Source: CAWACP01 sp963832965 (GTDB taxonomy: Bacteria > Acidobacteriota > Terriglobia > Bryobacterales > Bryobacteraceae). Taken from it: a stretch of 64,000 nucleotides of DNA. The stretch covers positions 62,001 to 126,000 of the forward strand of contig CAWHVW010000003.1 of assembly GCA_963832965.1 (NCBI GenBank), in the 5' to 3' direction. Position 1 is the first letter of the stretch; each line of letters starts with the position of its first letter. The notes under the pieces are model-generated. The model did no database searches. It saw nothing but the letters and a program-made list of their open reading frames with translations, and was not told where the DNA came from. The position numbers were made by a program, and so were the translations under genes. Below, one piece after another: positions 8,845 through 17,724 of this stretch.

Positions 8845-9693
8845 ATGGCTGAAACTTTATATTCCGCTCCATCACTGTCGCGGTTCGGTAGCGGCCCGGC
8901 GCTGCTGGCCGCTCTCATCCTTTGCGCCACAGGCGCCCACGCCGAAGGTTCCCAGGAACGGGCAAAGCGCGTGATCGACGAAGCGATCGCGGCGCTGGGC
9001 GGCAACGCGTTCCTCAACATGACCGACCGGGCCGAAAGCGGACGCGTGTATGCTTTCTATCGCGAGAAGATCACCGGCCTGGCGACAGCCACGATTTACA
9101 CCCGATACGGGACGGTGTCCGATTCGCATGGGCTGGCCGTGCGCGAGCGCGACTCCTTCGTGAAGGGCGACAAAAGCAATAAAGAGGAGTACGCGGACCT
9201 GTTTACCGACAAAGGCGCCTGGGATATCAGTTACCGGGGGATCCGGCCACTGCCCGAAGACCGGCTGCCGCGTTTCAAGGAATCCATGCGCCGTAATGTC
9301 TTCTACATCATGCGGGAGCGATTGCACGAACCGGGCATGATTTTCGAATCCCAGGGCGCCGATGTCATGGACAACCGGCCGGTCGAGATTGTGGACATGA
9401 CCGACGCCGACAACGACACCACCACTGTCTACTTTGACCAGACCACCAAGCTGCCCATGAGGCAGGTCTTCTACCGGCGCGATGAGGTGACGAAGGACAA
9501 GAACGAAGAGGTGACGATCTTTTCCAAGTACCGCGACGTGGACGGGGTGCAATGGCCGTTCGACATCCAGCGCATGCGCAACGGCGAGATCATTTTCCAG
9601 ATCTATGCGGAATCGGTGAAGATCAACCAGAATTTGCCGCAGGCACTGTTCGAACTGCCCGCTGGCGCCACGATGCTCAAAGAGCAGGACTGA
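8845..9693 (+). CDS. Exported LolA-like protein of unknown function
   Basis: A 282-residue protein with an N-terminal hydrophobic segment (about 18-33, ending GAHA). A beta-rich body follows with repeated pairs such as VDMTDADNDTTTVYFD, KLPMRQVFYRRD and FSKYRDVDGVQWPFDIQ. This strand pattern resembles LolA-like outer-membrane lipoprotein-sorting folds. It starts 4 bases after the M16 pair and is probably in that operon, acting in the periplasm. Residues 6-15 are encoded by repeat R2, so the original start may lie elsewhere or the repeat may have extended the gene. No catalytic motif is recognised. Confidence 0.65.
   Translation: MAETLYSAPSLSRFGSGPALLAALILCATGAHAEGSQERAKRVIDEAIAALGGNAFLNMTDRAESGRVYAFYREKITGLATATIYTRYGTVSDSHGLAVRERDSFVKGDKSNKEEYADLFTDKGAWDISYRGIRPLPEDRLPRFKESMRRNVFYIMRERLHEPGMIFESQGADVMDNRPVEIVDMTDADNDTTTVYFDQTTKLPMRQVFYRRDEVTKDKNEEVTIFSKYRDVDGVQWPFDIQRMRNGEIIFQIYAESVKINQNLPQALFELPAGATMLKEQD
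8861..8890 (+). repeat. Interspersed repeat R2, copy 2 (inside coding sequence)
   Basis: ATTCCGCTCC followed by ATCACTGTCGCGGTTCGGTA. It lies inside the first 15 codons of the LolA-like gene. Confidence 0.65.
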
Positions 9694-9710
9694 CGCCGGG
9701 AGAAGGGCGC

Positions 9711-9733
9711 GGCAGGGCACGGCCCTGCCCCAC
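9711..9733. repeat. Palindromic interspersed repeat R1
   Basis: GGCAGGGC-ACG-GCCCTGCC with tail CCAC, 18 bases after the stop of the LolA-like gene. The 174-base gap 9694-9867 holds nothing else recognised except a TATACT at 9805-9810. Confidence 0.8.
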
Positions 9734-9867
9734 ATCGAGTTGTGGCCCGGGATAATTCCTGGGGTCTGAGTCACTTGGCACTGGCTATCCCGGTGGAATG
9801 AAGATATACTATCGCTGCCCCTATGCCAAATCGCCACGCCTCGGCGCCTGCGCGGAAGTGCGCTTAG

Positions 9868-11523
9868 ATGCCCGCCCTTTTTTCCTTCCCTATCCTGCAC
9901 GACCTGAGTGAATCAGCGCCGTTGCCCGCACTGGGTCCGAACGTAAAAGTACTCATGGTCTGGCCGCGCTTCCCTCCGTCGTTCTGGGGCTTCGAGGGTG
10001 TACTCCAGATGCTGCCGGAGCAGGCGATCTCACCGCCGCTGGGTCTTATTACTGTCGCGGCGCTGTGCCCGCCGACGTGGACCATCCGGCTGCTCGACCA
10101 CGCGTTCCAGGAACTGCTCGACGAAGACCTGTTGTGGGCGGATCTGGTGATGGTGAGCGCCATGCACGCGCAGCGCACAGACACCGTGGCCACACTCGCG
10201 CGCGCCCGCGCTCTGGGCCGGCGAACGTTCATTGGCGGTCCATGGGCCAGCAGCCAGCCGGAGCTGCTGCTTACCTATGCCGATCACGTGATGGCGGGAG
10301 AAGCGGAAGAGGTTTTCGGCGAAATCGCCACCGCGCTGGAGCAGGGCACCGCAAAGAGCCTTTACACCGTTTCCGACAAGCCGGACATGACGCGCAGCCC
10401 GCTGCCGCGTTTCGACCTGCTGCAGTTGAACAAGTACGCGCAGATGCCCGTGCAATTCTCGCGCGGGTGCCCGTTCCAGTGCGAGTTCTGCGACATCATC
10501 ACCATCTACGGGCGCAAGCCGCGGTCGAAACCGCCCGCTCAATTTATCGCCGAGCTTGAAGAGCTACGCAAGCTGGGGTGGCGCAACGAGGTGTTCGTCG
10601 TTGACGACAACTTCATCGGCAACAGCAAACGCGCGATGGAGCTGACGCTGGAGTTGAAGCCGTGGCAGGAACTTCACGGCCGCCCGTTCTCGCTCAGTAC
10701 GGAAGCCTCTATCGACCTGGCGGACCGCCCGGAACTGCTCAACGCGATGGTGGAGGCGAACTTCATGTACGTCTTCATCGGCATCGAAACGCCCTCCGCG
10801 GAAGCGCTGAAAGGCTCGAAGAAATTCCAGAACCTGCGCAAGGACAACGTCGAGCAGGTGCATAGCATTCAGGCGGCCGGGCTGTGGGTGCTGGGCGGTT
10901 TCATTGTCGGTTTCGATTCCGACGACGAGACTATCTTCGAGCGCCAGCGGGAGTTCATCGAGCGCACGGCCATCGCGTGGGCCATGGCCGGCGTCCTGCA
11001 GGCCCCGCCCACCACGCCGCTGTTCGAGCGCATGAAGCGCGAAGGGCGGCTGATTGAGACCAGCCAGGCGACCTCGAACTTCAGCGCTCCCGATTTCCGC
11101 ACGATCATGCCCCTGCCGGTGCTGCTGCGCGGATTGAGCTGGCTGTTGGCGGAACTGTACGCACCGCCGGCGTTCTTTGCGCGCGCGTTCCGCTCGCTGG
11201 ATGCGTGGAAGCCCCGCGCCTTCCAACGCCCGCCCGACGCGCCCGTCTCCTACATGCTTGGCGTGCTGCGCGCGTCCCTGTGGACGCAGGGCATCCGATC
11301 GAGTTACCGCCGTTCCTATTGGCGATTCCTGGGGCGCATGGCCTGGAACTGGTGGCGGCAACCCGCGAAGCTCTGGCTGGGATTCACGGTGCTCTTGTCG
11401 GCGCATCATTTTGTCCTTTATGCGCGCGAAGTGGCCGACGAGCTGGAGCGCGAGTGCGAGAAGATGCCGAGCGAAGCTCACTCCGCAGCCGAAGAGCTGG
11501 CCGCCGCAGCGGTATCATCCTGA
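9868..11523 (+). CDS. B12-binding radical SAM protein (DUF4070/HpnP-like)
   Basis: A 551-residue enzyme. The N-terminal cobalamin-binding Rossmann-like domain (about 25-160) has VLMVWPRFPPSFWGFE, PPLGLITVAAL and FIGGPWASSQPE. The radical SAM domain has the 4Fe-4S motif CPFQCEFC (Cys201, Cys205, Cys208). Later come FVVDDNFIGN, YVFIGIETPS and GGFIVGFDSDDE. The C-terminal region (about 400-540) resembles DUF4070 and has a hydrophobic stretch near 480-505. The organisation matches HpnP-type enzymes that methylate hopanoids at C-2, but many DUF4070 proteins have unknown substrates and no hopanoid genes are nearby. The start is uncertain; ATG 9955 is an alternative. Confidence 0.85.
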   Translation: MPALFSFPILHDLSESAPLPALGPNVKVLMVWPRFPPSFWGFEGVLQMLPEQAISPPLGLITVAALCPPTWTIRLLDHAFQELLDEDLLWADLVMVSAMHAQRTDTVATLARARALGRRTFIGGPWASSQPELLLTYADHVMAGEAEEVFGEIATALEQGTAKSLYTVSDKPDMTRSPLPRFDLLQLNKYAQMPVQFSRGCPFQCEFCDIITIYGRKPRSKPPAQFIAELEELRKLGWRNEVFVVDDNFIGNSKRAMELTLELKPWQELHGRPFSLSTEASIDLADRPELLNAMVEANFMYVFIGIETPSAEALKGSKKFQNLRKDNVEQVHSIQAAGLWVLGGFIVGFDSDDETIFERQREFIERTAIAWAMAGVLQAPPTTPLFERMKREGRLIETSQATSNFSAPDFRTIMPLPVLLRGLSWLLAELYAPPAFFARAFRSLDAWKPRAFQRPPDAPVSYMLGVLRASLWTQGIRSSYRRSYWRFLGRMAWNWWRQPAKLWLGFTVLLSAHHFVLYAREVADELERECEKMPSEAHSAAEELAAAAVSS

Positions 11524-11657
11524 GATAGCACGACGATTCTGAGGTAGCACGAGGGGCTGACATAGCGCCAAGGGCCTTGGGCGCGGTATGATCCGTGCAA
11601 AAGGACGATCCCGCAGACGTCGAGTGGAATCGCGAACAAACTCCAGGGAGAACCGTT

Positions 11658-12536
11658 TTGAAACTTCTGGCGAAGTTTAATTTGATCTTTGTTCTGGTGT
11701 TCGGCGCCGGTCTTGGGGTGGCCGGTTTCCTGTCGTGGCATTTCCTGCAGGAGAATGCCCGGGTGCAGGTGATGCAACAGGCGCGTCTGATGATGGCGGC
11801 GGCGCTCTCGGCGCGCGATTACACGTCGAAGCAGATCAAACCGCTATTGATGGACAACGCAATGCACCGCGAGAACTTTCTGCCGCAGACAGTGCCGGCG
11901 TACGCGGCAGTGGAGAGCTTTGGGTACCTGCGCGCCCATTATCCCGACTACGCGTACAAAGAGGCCACGCTCAACCCCACCAATCTGCGCGACCGGGCGA
12001 TGGACTGGGAGGCGGACGTGGTCAATGAGTTCCGCAACCATGCCGGCACGGAAGAAGTGACCGGAGAACGGGACACCCCCACCGGGAAGGCTCTGTTCCT
12101 GGCGAGGCCCATCGCGGTGGCGCCGCCGTGCCTGAGCTGCCACGACACCGCCGACGACGCGCCACCGGCGATGATCAAGCATTACGGATCTGCCAACGGT
12201 TTTGGCTGGCACGCCGGCGACATTGTCGGGGCGCAGATTGTCTCCGTTCCGATGACCGTTCCCATCGAAATCGCCGACCGCGCCTTCCGCGGCATTCTGC
12301 TCTATCTTGCGGGGATTTTCCTAGTGACCATTCTGCTGCTTAATCTGCTGCTGATTGTCACCATCATCCAGCCAGTGGCGACCCTGTCCGACATGGCCAA
12401 TCAGATCAGCACCGGGAACATGGACGTGGCCGAGTTGCCGATTCATGGCCGCGACGAAATCGCCGTGCTGGCGGGCTCGTTCAACCGCATGCGGCGCAGC
12501 CTGGAGCACGCCATCAAGATGCTCGGCGAGCAGTAG
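11658..12536 (+). CDS. Membrane sensor with DUF3365 (CxxCH) periplasmic domain and HAMP
   Basis: A 292-residue protein from a TTG at 11658, preceded by AGGGAG seven bases upstream. A GTG at 11595 would add 21 polar residues. A membrane helix (about 8-28) precedes a periplasmic domain with a c-type haem motif CLSCH (Cys158, Cys161, His162), as in DUF3365/Tll0287-like domains. A second membrane helix lies at about 212-238. A HAMP domain (about 239-290, IQPVATLSDMANQISTGNM) ends the chain. No kinase, cyclase or methyl-accepting output follows, so it must signal through a partner. It converges with a Ser/Thr kinase 15 bases away. Likely role: haem-based redox or gas sensing. Confidence 0.82.
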   Translation: MKLLAKFNLIFVLVFGAGLGVAGFLSWHFLQENARVQVMQQARLMMAAALSARDYTSKQIKPLLMDNAMHRENFLPQTVPAYAAVESFGYLRAHYPDYAYKEATLNPTNLRDRAMDWEADVVNEFRNHAGTEEVTGERDTPTGKALFLARPIAVAPPCLSCHDTADDAPPAMIKHYGSANGFGWHAGDIVGAQIVSVPMTVPIEIADRAFRGILLYLAGIFLVTILLLNLLLIVTIIQPVATLSDMANQISTGNMDVAELPIHGRDEIAVLAGSFNRMRRSLEHAIKMLGEQ

Positions 12537-12551
12537 GTTCAGAAGGCGCGG

Positions 12552-13901
12552 TTACCGCGGGGCCGACTTCAGGAATGTCTGACGCTCGGACTCAGTGGGG
12601 ATCTGGGCCGCCAGAGCCTCATATAGCTCACGCGGGCTTCGCGCGGTGCGCGCGGCTTTGTCGACCAGAATGCCGGCGATGGGTCCCAGCACGGTGGCCA
12701 GTTTCTGTTTCGCGGCGCGGGTTATCGCGGGGTCCAGGGCGGGCACGGGAGTGCGCAGGCCGCGCTGGCCATCCCCGGAAACGGCCGGGGTTGCGATGGT
12801 GGCGGCTTGTCCCGGAACCGGCGATGGCGGGGTCAGCTCGCGCGCGACATTGCGCAGGAAATCCTCGCGTTCCCTTGGCGTGGGGATTTGCGCCGCGAGT
12901 TCCCGGCAAAGCTCGGGAAGAGGGGTGTTCGAGCGGGCCGCGCGGGCTACCAGTTGCTTGCCAATGGGACCAACGGCGGTGACCAGATGCTTCTCCACTT
13001 TCGCCAATTGAGCGGCATCGACGGGGGACGGCGTCGGGGTTGACGGAACCACATGCGCGAAAGCGTTGGGAAGGTGCGCAATGGTGACGGTGTCGTCGCC
13101 CAGCGCCATCCTGAATTCGTCCGCGGTCTGGAAGCGGTCGGCCGGCTTCTTCTCAATGGAGCGAAGAATCGCCTCAGACAGGCTGTGCGACAGGTTGGGG
13201 TTCACCTCGACCGGGGGTGTGGGCCGCTGATTGAGATGGCCATCCATGATGGCCCAGTTGCTGTCGCCGCGAATGGCCCTTCTGCCAGTGGTCAGCTCAT
13301 ACAGCGTGATACCGACGGAATAGATGTCGGAACGCCCGTCGACGTCGGTTCCGCGCACCTGTTCCGGAGACATGTAATGCAGCGAGCCGACGGCGGCGCC
13401 GGTGGAGGTGAGAGCCTGGTCTCCCTTGAACTGGGCGACTCCGAAGTCGGTGAGTTTGGCGATCCCGCCGCCGGTCACCAGGATATTATCCGGTTTGATG
13501 TCGCGGTGCACTACGCCGTGAGCGTGCGCGTAGGCAAGGGCGCTGAGCACCTGGCCAATGTAACGGAGCACGTTGGCGGTCGCGACCCCTTCGGCGCGCA
13601 ACCTGGTGTAAAGGCTGACGCCATCCACATATTCCATCACCAGGGCGACGCGGTCCTCGACGCGTAGCGCGGTGCGCATGGTGACGATATGGGGATGATC
13701 GAGGCTGGCAAGGACGCGAATCTCGCGCAGGAAGCGCTCGGGCAGATGTTCCCGGCCTTCCAGACCGGGGATGACGATCTTCATCGCCTCCACGCGATCT
13801 GACAGCAGGTTGCGAACACGGAACACCTGGCCCATGCCGCCCTCGCCCAGCACGGACTCGATGCGATAATCGCCAATGGTATCGCCAACCCGGAATGCCA
13901 T
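12552..13901 (-). CDS. Ser/Thr protein kinase with a duplicated C-terminal helical domain
   Basis: A 449-residue protein. The kinase domain (about 12-270) has glycine loop GEGGMGQV, Lys41, HRDIKPDN with catalytic Asp134, DFG at 152-154 and SPEQV. No transmembrane helix is visible, so it is probably cytosolic. After a Pro-rich linker come two copies of a segment of about 50 residues. The first (about 305-357) is VEKHLVTAVGPIGKQLV...LAAQIPTPREREDFL. The second (about 398-448) is AKQKLATVLGPIAGILV...LAAQIPTESERQTFL. They are clearly related to each other and are probably helical protein-binding modules. The partner is unknown; the facing haem-motif sensor is a positional candidate. Confidence 0.92.
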   Translation of the reverse strand: MAFRVGDTIGDYRIESVLGEGGMGQVFRVRNLLSDRVEAMKIVIPGLEGREHLPERFLREIRVLASLDHPHIVTMRTALRVEDRVALVMEYVDGVSLYTRLRAEGVATANVLRYIGQVLSALAYAHAHGVVHRDIKPDNILVTGGGIAKLTDFGVAQFKGDQALTSTGAAVGSLHYMSPEQVRGTDVDGRSDIYSVGITLYELTTGRRAIRGDSNWAIMDGHLNQRPTPPVEVNPNLSHSLSEAILRSIEKKPADRFQTADEFRMALGDDTVTIAHLPNAFAHVVPSTPTPSPVDAAQLAKVEKHLVTAVGPIGKQLVARAARSNTPLPELCRELAAQIPTPREREDFLRNVARELTPPSPVPGQAATIATPAVSGDGQRGLRTPVPALDPAITRAAKQKLATVLGPIAGILVDKAARTARSPRELYEALAAQIPTESERQTFLKSAPR

Positions 13902-13952
13902 GGGAACAGTAACCTAGCATACCAGCGTCCGGCTGAGACGGCGAGACAGGGT

Positions 13953-14270
13953 TCAGGTAGTCAGGTTGTAGATGAGGCCGAAGGGATCCCGTATGTAGCA
14001 TCGGGGAAAATCCGGCTCATCCTTGACCACCTCGCAGCCGTTGTTCACCAGCCGCTGCCTGGCTTCCTCGACATTCGCAACGGTCACTTCCAGCACCGGC
14101 CCCAGCGCGGGGCCGCGCTCGATGAACAGGTTGATGTGCTCGCCGTGCAGGCTGATCATATTCGGAGTTTCCCCGGTGATCTCAAATCCGAGTTGTTTCG
14201 CGTAGAAAAGCGCCGCGTTCCCTGGATCTGGCGTCTGAATCAGAATATCCGCACCGAACTAGTTTGCCAT
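13953..14270 (-). pseudogene. VOC/glyoxalase-family gene interrupted by a nonsense codon at position 4
   Basis: From ATG 14270 the minus strand reads Met-Ala-Asn-stop (TAG at 14259-14261). The same frame then continues uninterrupted as a VOC-fold protein to 13953: ADILIQTPDPGNAALFYAKQ, then LGFEITGETPNMISLHGE, ending CYIRDPFGLIYNLTT. The sequence after the TAG is good VOC consensus, and no start codon lies between the TAG and the domain core before Met14159, which would remove the first strand and helix. One base change (for example TTG to TAG) explains the break. It could be expressed only by readthrough or from a non-standard start. Confidence 0.75.
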
Positions 14271-14372
14271 ATTCAATCTACTTAAACACTGCGTCTCGTT
14301 TTACAGCAACATTAATCATTAATTGAGCGTATACTTGTGCGACGGATCAAAGAAATAACCGATGGAGGCAAC

Positions 14373-14705
14373 ATGCCATTGCAAACTATTCTTTCCGCTC
14401 AGGGACCGTTGCCCCTGACCGCGACGTTTACACCGATTGCGGACGGCCCGGTGGTCCTCACCGTGACCGGCACCGCCTGGTCCACGACAGCGCCGAACAC
14501 CATTGGGATTGAGGTCGTATTTAACGGGGTGGTGATTGGCACGGCAACATTATTTGCCAACCAGAACGCGGTGCACATGACTCTTCCCACGCTTCTGTCG
14601 AATGCCACAATTCCGTCCAACCAGCCGCAAAAGGTCGCGATCATCGGTCTGGCAGGCACGGTTACGGATTTCAACGACAATTTCTCCGTTCAACTGCTGC
14701 TGTGA
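14373..14705 (+). CDS. Small beta-rich protein of unknown function
   Basis: A 110-residue protein. The ATG at 14373 is preceded by GGAGG at 14364-14368; a GTG at 14337 is less likely. The sequence is rich in Thr, Val and Ala with alternating strands (PLTATFTPIADGPVVLTVTG, GIEVVFNGVVIGTATLF, QKVAIIGLAGTVTD). It suggests an immunoglobulin-like or jelly-roll fold. No signal peptide, Cys or membrane segment is seen. A TATACT at 14330-14335 could be the -10 of a leadered transcript. Upstream 14271-14336 is unusually AT-rich. No family is recognised. Confidence 0.6.
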   Translation: MPLQTILSAQGPLPLTATFTPIADGPVVLTVTGTAWSTTAPNTIGIEVVFNGVVIGTATLFANQNAVHMTLPTLLSNATIPSNQPQKVAIIGLAGTVTDFNDNFSVQLLL

Positions 14706-14830
14706 CGAAATTCCGGTCAGGCCGGGCTCGCGGAGGCTCGCCGGAAGATTGACCCGCGACAGCGCGCCGATTCTCCGACGCCTGTGCCCCATAGTAGACT
14801 GGATTCTACGCGTTGGCGTCTCATCCAGTT

Positions 14831-16183
14831 ATGAAACTTGCATTTCTGTTGTTCGCCGCCTTGCTGGCCACCGCCATGCCTGGGGGGGCGGAAACCGACC
14901 GCCTCCATATTCCCATTCGCGAATTCAAACTCGCCAACGGCCTGCGAGTTATCGTTTCCGAAGACCACTCGGCCCCCACCTACGCCATCAGCGTGACGTA
15001 CAACGTCGGCTCGCGCGACGAGCGTAAGGGCCGCACCGGGTTCGCGCACCTGTTCGAACATATGATGTTCCAGGGGAGCCAGAACGTGGGCAAGGGCGAG
15101 CACTTTATCCTCGTGTTCAACAACGGCGGCGCGATGAACGGCACGACCAGCCAGGACCGCACGAATTTCTTCGAAGCTTTCCCATCCAACCAGATCGACC
15201 TCGGCCTGTACCTTGAAGCCGACCGCATGCGCTCGCTCGCGGTGAACGAATCGAACCTGGTGAACCAGCGCAACGCGGTGCAGGAGGAGAAGCGCATTGG
15301 CGAGGATAACGCGCCCTATGGGCAGGCGGAGGATAAGCTGAACGAGCTGGCCTACGGCAACTTCGCAAACGCTCATTCGGTGATCGGTTCCATGGACGAC
15401 CTCAACGCGGCCAGCGTCAAGGACGTGCAGGAATTCTTCCGCATCTATTACGCGCCCAATAACGCCGTGGTGGTGCTGGTGGGCGATATCGACTTCACTA
15501 CCGCGGTAGCGAAGATGAAGAAATACTTTGACAACATCCCGCCGCAGCCGGCACCGCCGGTGCCCGACTTGTCGGAGGGTCCGCCCACGGGCGAGAAGCG
15601 TGCAACCATCGAGGACGCTTTCGCGCAACTCCAGAGGATCGACATCGGGTACCGCAACGTACCGGGCGACACGCCCGACGACTGGGCGCTCAGCGTGCTC
15701 GCCGAAATCCTGGGCAGCGGGCAATCCTCGCGGCTCTATCAATCGCTGGTGAAAGGGAAGCAACTGGCCGTCAACGCGAACGCCTTCGAGCTCGACCACC
15801 GCGGTCCGTCGCTGTTTCAGGTCCGCGCGACGGTGCGGCCCGGCAAGAACGAGCAGGACGTGGAAGCCGCTATCCTCGCGGAAATCGAACGCATGAAGAC
15901 GGAGCCGGTGGCCGACTGGGAGTTGCACAAAGCGCGAATGGGCTTTAAGCGAAGTAACGCGCAGCAACTGCAAACGACGCTGGAACGGGCCTTCGAGATT
16001 GGGGAGGACACGGTCTTCTACAACGATCCGGATCTGGTTAACACGGCGCAGGAGAAGATCGAGAAGGTGACGGCGGAAGACATCGAGCGGGTGGCGCGGA
16101 AGTATCTCACGGCAGAGAATCGCGCGGTGGTGATCTCGACGCCGAAGCCAAAGACGGCGGCGTCCGCCGGAGGTGCACGGTGA
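14831..16183 (+). CDS. Exported M16 family zinc metallopeptidase (second pair, catalytic subunit)
   Basis: A 450-residue protein with a signal peptide (MKLAFLLFAALLATAMPGGA). The HxxEH motif is HLFEH (His73, Glu76, His77), followed by a domain with NQIDLGLYLEADRMRSLAV for the third ligand region. The second half has AEILGSGQSSRLYQSLV. It is shorter than the paralogue at 5887 because it lacks the charged insertion. A TTG at 14813 would add six residues. It overlaps the following M16 gene by 4 bases. Periplasmic proteolysis is inferred; the substrate is unknown. Confidence 0.92.
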   Translation: MKLAFLLFAALLATAMPGGAETDRLHIPIREFKLANGLRVIVSEDHSAPTYAISVTYNVGSRDERKGRTGFAHLFEHMMFQGSQNVGKGEHFILVFNNGGAMNGTTSQDRTNFFEAFPSNQIDLGLYLEADRMRSLAVNESNLVNQRNAVQEEKRIGEDNAPYGQAEDKLNELAYGNFANAHSVIGSMDDLNAASVKDVQEFFRIYYAPNNAVVVLVGDIDFTTAVAKMKKYFDNIPPQPAPPVPDLSEGPPTGEKRATIEDAFAQLQRIDIGYRNVPGDTPDDWALSVLAEILGSGQSSRLYQSLVKGKQLAVNANAFELDHRGPSLFQVRATVRPGKNEQDVEAAILAEIERMKTEPVADWELHKARMGFKRSNAQQLQTTLERAFEIGEDTVFYNDPDLVNTAQEKIEKVTAEDIERVARKYLTAENRAVVISTPKPKTAASAGGAR

Positions 16184-17634
16184 AACCAGCGCTATGGTGT
16201 GCCGTCCTGATGGCCGCCGCGGGCTTCGCGCAGGATAACGACAAGGCCATCCCGTTGAGCAAGGTGGAGCGCAAGGGGAACGCCCCGGTGTCCAACGAAG
16301 TGCTGCGCGTGAGCCTGCCGAAGCCGGTGGAGCTGAAGCTGCCCAATGGGCTCACGGTGCTGGTGCTGGAGAACCATCGCCTGCCCACCGTCACCGCGCG
16401 GCTTACCATCCTCGGGGCTGGCGCGGTGTTCGAGCCCGCGGACATGCCGGGCCTCGCCAGCTTCACGGCGCAGATGCTGAACCAGGGAACGGCCACGCGC
16501 AGCAGCCGCCAGATCGCCGAAGAAGTGGAAGGCATGGGCGGGTCCATCAATGCCGCGGCGCCGTTCGGCTCCAGCTCCACAGTATTCAGCGCGTCCGGGC
16601 TCAGCGAGACGTTCCCTCAGTTGATGGCGCTGGCTAGTGACATTCTGCTGCACCCCGCGTTTCCGGATTCGGAAATGGCTCAGCTCAAGCAGCGCCAGAA
16701 GGCGCAGCTAATGGCGATGCACGGGCAGCCGCGGTTTCTCGCCCTTCAAGTCTTTTCCAGCGCCGTCTATGGCGCGCATCCGGCCGCGGTGGTGGCTCCT
16801 ACCGTGGCCTCCATTGACGCCATGACGCCGGAACTCCTGCGCAAGTGGCACGACGAGCGGTACGTCCCGCAGAACGCCATTTTGGGCATTGCCGGCGACG
16901 TAACCGTAGATCAGGCGCGGACCGCTCTGAGCACCCTGAAGGAGTGGAAAAAAACCGACCTGGCCAGTCCGCAACCGCCGCAATCGAAGGCGGCGGACAC
17001 GAAAAAGGTGTGGCTGGTGGACCGTCCCAACTCGGTGCAAACCACCCTCATGCTGGGAAACATCGCGGTTACGCGCACCGACCCGGATTATATTCCGCTG
17101 GTAGTCATGGACCGCATTATCGGGGGCAGTCCGGCATCGCGGCTGTTTCTGAATATACGCGAGAACAAGGGCTACGCCTACGATCCGTCCAGCTTCTTAA
17201 GCGCGACCCTGTTCGCCGGACCCTGGGGCGCTTCCGCCAACGTGCGCACGGACGTGACCGACGGCGCCATGACCGAATTCCTGAACGAGATCCGGCGCAT
17301 TCGCGACGAAGCGGCGCCGGCCGCGGAATTGGAAGAAGCGAAGCACGCCCTGGTGGCGTCGTTCGCACTCTCTCTGGAAAGCCCTTCCGAACTGCTGGAC
17401 CGGGCCACGTTGCTGCTGGTCTACCATTTGCCCGCCGACTACTGGGACACCTACCCGGCGAAGATTTCCGCCGTTACCGCCGGGGATGTGCAGCGCGTGG
17501 CGCGGAAGTATCTCAATCCGGACAGCCTGCAGGTTGTCGCCGTCGGCGATGCCGCGAAGATCCGGGACGGGCTGGCGAAGTTCGCTCCGGTGGAGGTGCG
17601 CGAGGCCCAGGGAAAGCTCGAAACGCATAACTGA
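16180..17634 (+). CDS. Exported M16 family protein, non-catalytic partner (second pair)
   Basis: A 484-residue protein from a GTG overlapping the previous stop (GTGA). Signal peptide MKPALWCAVLMAAAGFAQ. M16 features are ELKLPNGLTVLVLENHRLP, QNAILGIAGDV and RIIGGSPASRLFLNIRENKGYAY. The zinc site is replaced by PGLASFTAQMLNQG, so it should be inactive alone. Together with the 14831 gene it repeats the arrangement at 5887/7395. Confidence 0.88.
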   Translation: MKPALWCAVLMAAAGFAQDNDKAIPLSKVERKGNAPVSNEVLRVSLPKPVELKLPNGLTVLVLENHRLPTVTARLTILGAGAVFEPADMPGLASFTAQMLNQGTATRSSRQIAEEVEGMGGSINAAAPFGSSSTVFSASGLSETFPQLMALASDILLHPAFPDSEMAQLKQRQKAQLMAMHGQPRFLALQVFSSAVYGAHPAAVVAPTVASIDAMTPELLRKWHDERYVPQNAILGIAGDVTVDQARTALSTLKEWKKTDLASPQPPQSKAADTKKVWLVDRPNSVQTTLMLGNIAVTRTDPDYIPLVVMDRIIGGSPASRLFLNIRENKGYAYDPSSFLSATLFAGPWGASANVRTDVTDGAMTEFLNEIRRIRDEAAPAAELEEAKHALVASFALSLESPSELLDRATLLLVYHLPADYWDTYPAKISAVTAGDVQRVARKYLNPDSLQVVAVGDAAKIRDGLAKFAPVEVREAQGKLETHN

Positions 17635-17724
17635 GCCGCACTGGAGAGCGGAATTCCGCTCCGAATACCTACAACCGGGGACGGGCGGCGTGCGTCCAAT
17701 TGGTGCACGAGAGCCGAGAGCGAA

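Noticed and set aside
9694..9867. tRNA or small RNA gene in the gap before the radical SAM gene
   Set aside because: There is no cloverleaf or terminator; only an R1 repeat and a weak -10-like TATACT are visible.
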